Source: an uncultured Lachnospiraceae bacterium (lineage in GTDB: Bacteria > Bacillota > Clostridia > Lachnospirales > Lachnospiraceae). From it: a stretch of DNA of 64,000 nt. Position numbers and translations under genes: made by a program. Below the pieces are notes generated by a model, which was not told the DNA's origin, made no database searches, and worked only from the letters and a program-made list of their open reading frames with translations. Where the stretch lies: positions 11,992 to 75,991 of the forward strand of contig CAJTVK010000004.1 of assembly GCA_910579645.1 (NCBI GenBank), in the 5' to 3' direction. This document shows, piece after piece, positions 34,122-41,243 of this stretch. Numbering within the stretch: the stretch's first letter is position 1; the number at the start of each line of letters is the position of its first letter.

Positions 34122-34727
34122 ATGGAAGACAGGAAAGACCGGCGGGAGGAACTGGCTGATGCGGCGGAGGGGATGCAGAGGGAGCTGTTTGCGGGCCGTG
34201 TAGGGGAATTGAAAGCGGAGTATAGAAAGGAAGAGCGGCGTGCATCCGTAAAGCAGGCGTTTGCGGATGTGCTGCGCCTCTGGGACGGGGAGGGTGGCCG
34301 AAAAGCAGGGAGTCTTGGCATCTGCTATTTGTTCAGCGGCATGGCAATGAGGACTTATGAGTTCCGTCTGGCATTATATGGCGAGGACTTTTATCTGGAC
34401 GGATATCCGGCTGTCCGTCGATGGAAGCCGCCCTGTTTCTTTGAAATGTTCGAAGAGGATATGGCCGTAATAATGAAAAAGCTGAGAAAAGTTTATCCGA
34501 GAATTTATGTGTACGAAGAGGATGCTGTCCGGCGGCGGTGCGTGGAATACTATCTTGCCGCCGTCCGGCAGCTATGTGAAGATATGGCGGAAGAAATAGT
34601 TTGCATGGAAGAATTCCTTGGAATGGAGAAAACGGATAATTTTTTCATTTTCTTCGGTGCATATAGGGGGGAAGGGGATATATTGTATTGTGTCTCGAAG
34701 GACGGGATCGGCTGCGGGGGATTGTAA
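34122..34727 (+). CDS. Unknown Rhs-locus protein
   Basis: 201 residues, no signal peptide or membrane helix. A charged helical N terminus (EDRKDRREELADAAEGMQRE) is followed by a mixed region with LGICYLFSGMAMRTYEFRLA and LYGEDFYLDGYPAVRRWKPP, and a helical C-terminal half. I do not recognise a family. The size, solubility and place among Rhs-associated genes suit an orphan immunity or adaptor protein (inference). The ribosome site is weak (AAAGGCAG). Downstream repeats separate it from the next gene. Confidence 0.6.
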   Translation: MEDRKDRREELADAAEGMQRELFAGRVGELKAEYRKEERRASVKQAFADVLRLWDGEGGRKAGSLGICYLFSGMAMRTYEFRLALYGEDFYLDGYPAVRRWKPPCFFEMFEEDMAVIMKKLRKVYPRIYVYEEDAVRRRCVEYYLAAVRQLCEDMAEEIVCMEEFLGMEKTDNFFIFFGAYRGEGDILYCVSKDGIGCGGL

Positions 34728-34761
34728 TGGGGTCATGAAGCAAGGGGGTATTTATTACCGT

Positions 34762-34882
34762 GAGCAATGAGCCAAGTGATTGCTTGCAAGCATTTGTCGA
34801 CTGCCGCGAGGGTAAAATACCCCGCCCCTTGGGGTATTTCAAGTTTGATGCTCAGCCCCTTGGGGCACTTCAAATTTGATGC
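34762..34882 (+). repeat. Dispersed repeat plus CCCCTTGGGG tandem units
   Basis: 34764-34816 repeats the hydG-hydF element (GCAATGAGCC and CGACTGCCGCGAGGGT). It is followed by two copies of CCCCTTGGGG then (T/C)A(T/C)TTCAA(G/A)TTTGATG, at about 34825-34850 and 34856-34881. The CCCCTTGGGG cores are palindromic. Confidence 0.6.
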
Positions 34883-34938
34883 CCCGATGATTGCGGTGAG
34901 GTATTTGACTTTGTGTGCGGAAGGGAAAGGAGAAGGAT

Positions 34939-35403
34939 ATGGAAAATGGAAGAGAATATTATGTGCTTACGGCTCAGAACGGAAATCCCATTCCCCGGGT
35001 GGTGAACTGGTATGGGAAATTGGATGTAAGGAAGCTGAACAGGAAGGATTACCGGGAACTGCCGGTGCATATTCTTTTGGATATGGAAACGGGCAGGGAT
35101 GTGGTTTATCCGGATATACTGACTGACCCGATATTGTTGGTGTCCAGGGAAATGATGCAGGTCATTAAGCGGTATGACGATGATATGCCGTTTCTGTTTG
35201 CGGCATTGTTTGATACGGTACGGGAAGAGAGCGTGGTATATTTCTGCCCCATACTGCCGGAGGGAGAAGAGGCGGAAGAAAGAGGGGCATCCATATACCG
35301 CCTGCGGACGGTTCGGGGCAGCGAACTGCGGATACGGCTGGATCTGGCGGAAAGCCTGCTGTGCCGGGGGGCGGTTGGGATAGGGTTGACAGCGATTCGG
35401 TAA
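34939..35403 (+). CDS. Small Imm11-like (DUF1629-like) protein
   Basis: ATG 34939 follows AAAGGAGAAGGAT. 154 residues. The layout is a beta-rich N terminus (REYYVLTAQNGNPIPRVVNW), a central helix/strand LLVSREMMQVIKRYDDDMP then SVVYFCPILP, and an end AESLLCRGAVGIGLTAI. Order and motifs resemble immunity proteins of the Imm11/DUF1629 type, which protect against Rhs and other polymorphic toxins. The match is by pattern only. It is the first gene of a run with the three secreted paralogues that follow 10 bp later. Confidence 0.5.
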   Translation: MENGREYYVLTAQNGNPIPRVVNWYGKLDVRKLNRKDYRELPVHILLDMETGRDVVYPDILTDPILLVSREMMQVIKRYDDDMPFLFAALFDTVREESVVYFCPILPEGEEAEERGASIYRLRTVRGSELRIRLDLAESLLCRGAVGIGLTAIR

Positions 35404-35413
35404 GGAGCGGCAA

Positions 35414-36373
35414 ATGCAAAAACTATTGCGGTGTATGTGGGGGATATTTGGAATTATTTATGTTTGTGCATTTCTTACTGTTGGAAAAGGTTTAAACGGA
35501 GTAAAAGATACGGAAAACAGAAGCAGGGATGAAATCAATTTAGAAGGGGAGTGGAAGGTAACGGATTATTTGGCGAGCAGCAGGAGAGTGTCGAATACAA
35601 GCTTTTATCAGCAGTATTTTGGGAGAAGTATTGCGATAAGGGATAACAGGATTTTGAAAAGCTATGGCAGTTGGCCGGATGAATTGGAGGAAGTGGTTTC
35701 GCAATACCGTAGTGTCAGCATAGATTCGGTAAGCAGTGAAGCATATGGGAATGAATTTCAGATGGGAGAAAGGTGGTTTGAAAAATATTCGGGACAAAAT
35801 ATGATTGTTGTGACCTATAACAGCCCTATGGAATGGGGTGGCAAATTGATATTTTTTGTTACGGAAGCAGGGGAGGTATTATGTTGGTATGACGGTGATA
35901 TTTTTTATATGGAACGATATAAGGAAGCGGTAACGGATTTGAGGGTAAAACAACTATATGGGGAATGGGTGGTAAAAAGACTGGTTTCCTATCAAGATGG
36001 GTGGACGGGAAGAAATAATCTTTGGCCAAATGTATCATATAAGGAAGAGAACGGTGGTTTTTTTTATCCTGAAAATTATATAGGGGATGTGGTGCATATT
36101 GCAAAAAATAGTATAGAAATATATGAAAAAGATAGATTGTTAGATAGTATTCGGGTAAACGGGTATGATTTTTGTATAGAGGATAAATACGATTATCAGA
36201 ATAAAAGGAAAATTCATGATGGATTGGGGCTGACAAATGAAAGGATTTTAGTATTCAAAGGAAAAAAAACGGTGGAAAATAGTATTATTTTGGATGAAGA
36301 AATAATAATTGTCAGTGAGTCTGAGGTTATTATTAAGATATATCAAGGGTGGTATCTTATGGAAAAGAGATGA
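35414..36373 (+). CDS. Secreted/anchored GxW-repeat (lipocalin-like) protein 1
   Basis: 319 residues, with AAGGAG 7 nt upstream. An N-terminal hydrophobic segment (residues 5-25, no lipobox) exports or anchors the protein. Two GxW-type units follow: INLEGEWKVTDYLAS (about 40) and LYGEWVVKRLVSYQDGW (about 182). Each is followed by a strand pattern with 'FGRSIAI' or 'YIGDVVHI'. GxW at the start of a beta barrel is the lipocalin hallmark, so a duplicated lipocalin-like fold is plausible. The C terminus is EVIIKIYQGWYLMEK. The next two genes are paralogues. The likely role is an envelope-located immunity or binding protein (inference). Confidence 0.65.
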   Translation: MQKLLRCMWGIFGIIYVCAFLTVGKGLNGVKDTENRSRDEINLEGEWKVTDYLASSRRVSNTSFYQQYFGRSIAIRDNRILKSYGSWPDELEEVVSQYRSVSIDSVSSEAYGNEFQMGERWFEKYSGQNMIVVTYNSPMEWGGKLIFFVTEAGEVLCWYDGDIFYMERYKEAVTDLRVKQLYGEWVVKRLVSYQDGWTGRNNLWPNVSYKEENGGFFYPENYIGDVVHIAKNSIEIYEKDRLLDSIRVNGYDFCIEDKYDYQNKRKIHDGLGLTNERILVFKGKKTVENSIILDEEIIIVSESEVIIKIYQGWYLMEKR

Positions 36374-36387
36374 GGGAAAGAAAACAG

Positions 36388-37338
36388 ATGAAAAAAAGAG
36401 CGGAAGAAAAATTGTTTTTATTAGGATTAATAGGTGCTTTCATATTTCTTATGGCGTGCAATAGGGTAAGTCGGGAACAAAATTCGGAAGACAAATGGAA
36501 TATTGACTTAGAAGGGCAATGGAAAGTTACGGATTATCTGGCAGGCCATAATCTGAAAGTGTCATATGATTTTTACGAGCATTTCTTGGGAAGGAGTATT
36601 ATTATAGAGCCGAATAGGATTATTAAAAGTTTTGGCTATTGGTGGAATGAATTGAATGATGTGACTGCACAATACCGTAATGTGGAAGTGGAAATCATGG
36701 ATGGTGAGGTGTATGGGAACGGACTTGGAGAGGAATGGCATAAAAAATATGATGGCCAAGATATTGCCGTTGTTACATTTGATATGCCGGAATCCAGTAA
36801 TGGTTTCAGTAAGTCATCTTTTGTGGTAACAAGAGGGGGAGAAGTATTGTGTTGGTATTTAGGCAATATTTATTATATGGAGCGGTATAAGGAGGCTGTG
36901 ACAGGTCTGAAGGAAGAACAGATATATGGACAATGGCAGGTAAAAAGACTGGTTTCGTATCAGGATAGTTGGAAAGGCAGGAATGGCCTGATAGATGGAA
37001 AAATATATGAGGAAGATGAGGGTGGGGATTTTTATCCGGAAAGTTATTTGGGGGATATGGTAAACATCAGTAAAAAAAGCATGGAAATATATGAAGGCAG
37101 CAGATTGTTAGAAAGCATTGAAATAAACGGATATGATTCCGGTACAGTTGACAAATATAATTATCAGAATGAGAAGAAAATTCATGATGAATTAGGAATC
37201 ATTAATGATGTGATACAGATTTTTAAAGGAAATGTGTCAAAATCCCAAAGTTCCATATTGGATGGGGAAATAGTAGTTATTAATGAATCGGAAGTGATTA
37301 TCAAGATATATCAGGGGTGGTACTTGTTGGAAAGATGA
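36388..37338 (+). CDS. Lipoprotein GxW-repeat paralogue 2
   Basis: ATG 36388 is chosen because it gives a clean lipoprotein signal (KKRAEEKLFLLGLIGAFIFL then MACNR, lipobox LMAC) with GGGAAAG upstream. An in-frame ATG at 36370 overlaps the previous stop. 316 residues. The same duplicated architecture is present: LEGQWKVTDYLAGHNL and IYGQWQVKRLVSYQDSW. HFLGRSIIIEPNRIIKSFGY is nearly identical in paralogue 3. It should be tethered to the outer face of the membrane. It is separated by only 13 bp from the next paralogue. Confidence 0.7.
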   Translation: MKKRAEEKLFLLGLIGAFIFLMACNRVSREQNSEDKWNIDLEGQWKVTDYLAGHNLKVSYDFYEHFLGRSIIIEPNRIIKSFGYWWNELNDVTAQYRNVEVEIMDGEVYGNGLGEEWHKKYDGQDIAVVTFDMPESSNGFSKSSFVVTRGGEVLCWYLGNIYYMERYKEAVTGLKEEQIYGQWQVKRLVSYQDSWKGRNGLIDGKIYEEDEGGDFYPESYLGDMVNISKKSMEIYEGSRLLESIEINGYDSGTVDKYNYQNEKKIHDELGIINDVIQIFKGNVSKSQSSILDGEIVVINESEVIIKIYQGWYLLER

Positions 37339-37351
37339 AAAGGGGTTTGCA

Positions 37352-38347
37352 ATGGCAAGAGGAAGAATAAGAAATGCTGTAATTTTAATGTTGTGTTTTA
37401 TATTTCTGATGAAACCTATCAATGTAATGAGTGAAGAGGGAAAAGAGGGTATATTGGGGGAAAGGGAGTATTCGGATTTGGAATATAAAGCGGAGGAACG
37501 CGATGAGGAAAGAGGATGGGATATTGATTTAGAAGGAAAATGGAAAGTGACGGAATATTTGACAGGATATCAGATGACTGTATCCTATGACTTCTATGAG
37601 CACTTTTTAGGGAGAAGTATTATTATAGAACCTAATAAAATTATTAAAAGTTTTGGCTATTGGTGGGACAAGTTAGAAGATGTGGTTTTTCAATACCGGA
37701 GTATGGAAGTGGAAGTGATAAATGGCGGACAGTACGGAGGCAAATTAGGAGAAGGGTGGCATCAGAGATATGAGGATCAGGACGTTGCGGTTATTACATT
37801 TGACGGTTCCGGTAAATCGACTTTTGTAGTGACAGAAAAGGGGGAAACGCTATGCTGGTATTTAGGAGATATTTATTATATGGAACGATATAAGGGGGCT
37901 GTGACAGATTTAAAGGAAGAGCAGATATATGGGCAATGGGAAGTGAAAAGACTGGTTTCTTATCAAGATGGGTGGAAAGGCAGGAATGATTTGCTGTATG
38001 GCAAGACATACAAAGAAGAAGAGGGTGCTTATTTTTACCCTGAAAGCTATTTGGGCGATATGGTGATTATCAGAAAACAGAGTATGGAAATATACGATGG
38101 CAATCGTTTATTGGATTGCCTTGAGATAAGCGGATATGATTCTGTGATGGCAGATAAGTATGATTATCAGAATGAGAAAAGGATTCATGATGAACTGGGA
38201 ATTACGAATGATGAGATACAAGTATTTAAGGGAAAGACATCGGAATCGAAAAGCGAAATTTTGGATGGGGAAATAGTGGCGGTGAGTGAATCGGAAGTAA
38301 TTATCAAGATATATCAAGGTTGGTATCTTTTGGAGAAACAACAGTAA
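37352..38347 (+). CDS. Secreted GxW-repeat paralogue 3
   Basis: 331 residues, with AAAGGGG 7 nt upstream. A signal peptide (RNAVILMLCFIFLMKPINVM) and an acidic linker precede LEGKWKVTEYLTGYQM and IYGQWEVKRLVSYQDGW. It is closest to paralogue 2 (FYEHFLGRSIIIEPNKIIKS). The last residues EVIIKIYQGWYLLEKQ are shared by all three. Paralogue 2 is lipidated, while 1 and 3 use other export signals, so the three may sit in different envelope layers (inference). Confidence 0.65.
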   Translation: MARGRIRNAVILMLCFIFLMKPINVMSEEGKEGILGEREYSDLEYKAEERDEERGWDIDLEGKWKVTEYLTGYQMTVSYDFYEHFLGRSIIIEPNKIIKSFGYWWDKLEDVVFQYRSMEVEVINGGQYGGKLGEGWHQRYEDQDVAVITFDGSGKSTFVVTEKGETLCWYLGDIYYMERYKGAVTDLKEEQIYGQWEVKRLVSYQDGWKGRNDLLYGKTYKEEEGAYFYPESYLGDMVIIRKQSMEIYDGNRLLDCLEISGYDSVMADKYDYQNEKRIHDELGITNDEIQVFKGKTSESKSEILDGEIVAVSESEVIIKIYQGWYLLEKQQ

Positions 38348-38383
38348 TCATAAAAGAGAGTACATGTAAAGGAGGAAGAGCAA

Positions 38384-39698
38384 ATGAAAGAGCAACAGGA
38401 AGGCTCTAAGTCATCGGTGCTGGAGTATCCGTTTGATTATGAACGTTACATAGCCAGGCAGCTCCGTGAAATTGATGATTTGGAGGAGAGGAGATTTGCT
38501 AAGAAAGTTCTTGTAGAAGGGTTGGGGGCGGTAATCGGGCAGACGGAGCGGAAATATCGGGAATTGGAAAGGCGGATTTACCAAGAAATGGAGATTCCGG
38601 GAAGCCGGTACGGAGTGGTGTCTACAGTAATACGTCGGGAACATTATGATCCAATGAACGGAACGCTTTTTCCCGTTATCCTTTCGGACTTGCATCCCGA
38701 GGAAAACGGGGAAGCTTTGTCTGCGGAAGACTGTTTTTATGCCGGCACGCTTTTTCTGGAGGCGGATAACGGCGTTTGCGCAGCATTTGAAACGGAGAAG
38801 CGGTTTACGGGGACGGTTGGCAAGGAGGGCCGGGAAGCTGTTTTCCATGTGCGGCGAGCCGTGAGGTATCGGGATGCCATGGAATGGCTGTATCGGATTT
38901 TCCTGGACAACCATGTGCCTTGGACGACTGTGAATACGGGATATTTGGATAAATTTTATGATATATATGCGGAAAGACAAGGACTGCCGGAAGAGTATGC
39001 GGAGAAAAGCTTTGTGGCTGATGCGGATATCCGTTTCGGAAAATATGGAGAAATGGTACATTTGGATTTTATGCCGCTCTGGAATATAGAATCGGTTACT
39101 TTTGACAGCATGGATTTCATGGTTCCGTGTATTGACGGAATTTATTATGAGCATGAATTTCATCTTGAAGGGGGGGAGGGGGGAGGACGGCTATCTGATA
39201 CAGTCCCGGGAAGAAATATTGGAAATCCGCCATGAAGAGGAACGGATAGTGCTCCGTTCGACAGAGGAATCTTTTCAGAAATGGACTGCTTTGCGGATGG
39301 TTCAGGGGGAGGCGGTGCGTTCTTTGGATTATGACCAGCCGTTTCTGTCAAATCGGAGGAAGGATTCCTTTATCCGCAGATATGCCAATGGGGCGGGTAC
39401 ATATCTGCTGACAAAGGCGGATTTGTTCCGGCGGATAATGGAAATGGATATTGAAGAATACATAGAAGCAGCGGATTACGGAATATTGGAGGATGGAGCG
39501 GCATATCCGGCACAGGAAGGCATGAATTGGTTTGTGCGGGATGAATTGTTTCCGATGGATGGGAGGAAGGTGCTGCTTCTGAAATTCAGGACGAAGGAAA
39601 GCGGGCACTATCTGAATGACAGCATGGTACGTTTTGTTGTATCACAGATACAGATGGATGTCAGTGAGTATAGGTGTGTGGGGATTATTGTCGGGTAG
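38384..39698 (+). pseudogene. Baseplate-type candidate, split by a frameshift in a G run
   Basis: GGAGGAAGAGC precedes ATG 38384. The first frame (to 39235) and the second (in frame to 39698) form one continuous protein of about 437 residues if one G is removed from the G7 (39150 onward to 39176) or G6 (39178-39183) tract near 39170-39183. At that point ...YEHEFHLEGG continues as DGYLIQSREEILEIR. The protein is soluble, with VPWTTVNTGYLDKFYDIYAE, MVPCIDGIYYEHEF, DYDQPFLSNRRKDSFIRR and a C-terminal HYLNDSMVRFVVSQIQMDVS. The family is not recognised with certainty. Its context and soluble mixed fold suit a baseplate component. The frameshift may be a mutation, phase variation or an assembly error. 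Confidence 0.65.
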
Positions 39699-39740
39699 AA
39701 TTGTGCAGGTGTAGGGACGAGTATTGATGTGGGGGCTTAG

Positions 39741-40514
39741 ATGAGGAAAAAGAACAGGGGGTTATATATTGGTATTATTTTGGCCGTGGTAGCAGTGCTG
39801 TTTTGTGTCGGTTTATTTGTAATCAATGACTTAATTTTGGGCATGGCAGATGTCAGAGAAATGACAATAGAATCAGGAACGGACTGGTGGGCTATGAAAG
39901 CGAGCCCAACCGGTGGGGCAACAGATGTCGTATATGGAAAAGAAAGAAAGCCTATGACATATTATTCTAGCGTAAAAGAGGCTGTTGAGGCAAGCAGAGA
40001 GGGAGAATGTGAAATTGGGGAAGAAAATAAACTTTTTGAAGTGGGGGATGGGCTGATATTCAGTGTTTATATTGAAAACAATTTCATGAATGAAATACAG
40101 TTGGTATGTTTTCTGATGAATGCACAGGATGGTCTTTACTCCTATCCATTGTATATATGGACACAAGCGGTTGAAAGTACAATGTTTGGGTGGCAGGATT
40201 ACGATGATGAATGCAGAGTTGTGAGAGATATTGCATTATCTTATGCATTTCATAATGTTATGGAGCAGGCCAATGACGGCATTCCCTTTTTTTATGGTAT
40301 CGGTATGGGAGAGCAAATGGAAGGACTGACAATTTTAGGGAAAAGACCGGATGGGTTAGATAGAATTACATATAAGGGTAAGGAGTATTATTATTGGTAT
40401 TTCATTGATGGGACTGAAATTATGAGAAAGTGTGACGCATATCAAGAGTTCCCTAATATGACTATCGGAGAGGCAATTGAGTATTTTCAGATAAGATTAG
40501 GGAAAACGGAATAG
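39741..40514 (+). CDS. Membrane-anchored protein of unknown function
   Basis: 257 residues. One N-terminal membrane helix (GLYIGIILAVVAVLFCVGLF, about 7-28) is followed by an extracytoplasmic domain rich in aromatic residues (SGTDWWAMKASPTGG, YPLYIWTQAVESTMFGWQDY, KGKEYYYWYFIDG). I do not recognise a family. It is encoded between two soluble injection-machine candidates on the same strand, only 10 bp before the next start. Its surface position and AT-richer codons than the next gene resemble the GxW paralogues and suggest another envelope immunity-type cargo gene (inference). Confidence 0.6.
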   Translation: MRKKNRGLYIGIILAVVAVLFCVGLFVINDLILGMADVREMTIESGTDWWAMKASPTGGATDVVYGKERKPMTYYSSVKEAVEASREGECEIGEENKLFEVGDGLIFSVYIENNFMNEIQLVCFLMNAQDGLYSYPLYIWTQAVESTMFGWQDYDDECRVVRDIALSYAFHNVMEQANDGIPFFYGIGMGEQMEGLTILGKRPDGLDRITYKGKEYYYWYFIDGTEIMRKCDAYQEFPNMTIGEAIEYFQIRLGKTE

Positions 40515-40524
40515 GAGAAAAGAG

Positions 40525-41217
40525 ATGAATTATGCATGGGAAGCGGCATTGGCGGCGGATCGTATGGGGATACGGCGGGAAAATCTGCGCTTTGTGCCGG
40601 CGGAGGACGGCAGTCCTTATACGGAATTGGTGCAGGAGATGCTGAACGGACAGGAATTGGAAGAGGCGGAGGCTAAGATAAATCCGCTGTATCGTTTTGC
40701 GGAGGTGTTTTCTTCGGTATTTGACAGGAATATAGAGGATTATCGGCAGACAAGGGAGGCATTTTTCCGTGTGTTTATGCAGTATATGGTACAGCTGGAT
40801 CTGCGGCAGGGACTGAGCCGGCAGGAATATGCGGTAGGCTTTCTGTTCCGGGACATATTGGCAGGTGTGTTCGGGCCGGAGGCGGCTTGGGTAATCCAAA
40901 CCTTCGGCGGGGACAGTCTGCGGCATTTGCTGCGGCTGATATTGAAGCTTTATCGGTGCGGCAGTTCCGTGGGGCTGTTTCGGGAGGTAATGCGGTTTTT
41001 ATATCCGGATTCTTTGGTCTATGCAAGCAATGATGAGGTACGGGAATTGCTGATTTATGTAGGCGTAAAGGAGACGGAGGGGGAGAAGGGGAAATTGGAT
41101 TTCCTGAAAGGCATGTTCCTTCCCGTTAATTATAGGGTATTTCTGTTCTGGGAACATCATTTCGGGATTATAGGTGTGGAAGAGACAATGGAATTGGATA
41201 AAATGGTTTTATTTTAA
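40525..41217 (+). CDS. Injection-system (baseplate/tail-type) candidate protein
   Basis: 230 residues, AGGAG upstream, soluble, helical. It begins MNYAWEAALAADRMGIRREN and contains NPLYRFAEVFSSVFDRNIED and EAFFRVFMQYMVQLDLRQGL. It ends PVNYRVFLFWEHHFGIIG then VEETMELDKMVLF. The C-terminal strand-turn pattern recalls phage tail protein I/baseplate wedge proteins, where a strand-rich end follows 'P..YRV'. This is weak evidence. It lies between an anchored protein and the Hsp70-like ATPase, in a tightly packed run (26 bp to the next gene), so it belongs to the core rather than to the exchangeable cargo. Confidence 0.5.
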   Translation: MNYAWEAALAADRMGIRRENLRFVPAEDGSPYTELVQEMLNGQELEEAEAKINPLYRFAEVFSSVFDRNIEDYRQTREAFFRVFMQYMVQLDLRQGLSRQEYAVGFLFRDILAGVFGPEAAWVIQTFGGDSLRHLLRLILKLYRCGSSVGLFREVMRFLYPDSLVYASNDEVRELLIYVGVKETEGEKGKLDFLKGMFLPVNYRVFLFWEHHFGIIGVEETMELDKMVLF

Positions 41218-41243
41218 TTTGGTTTCGGGAAAGGGGACAAAGG

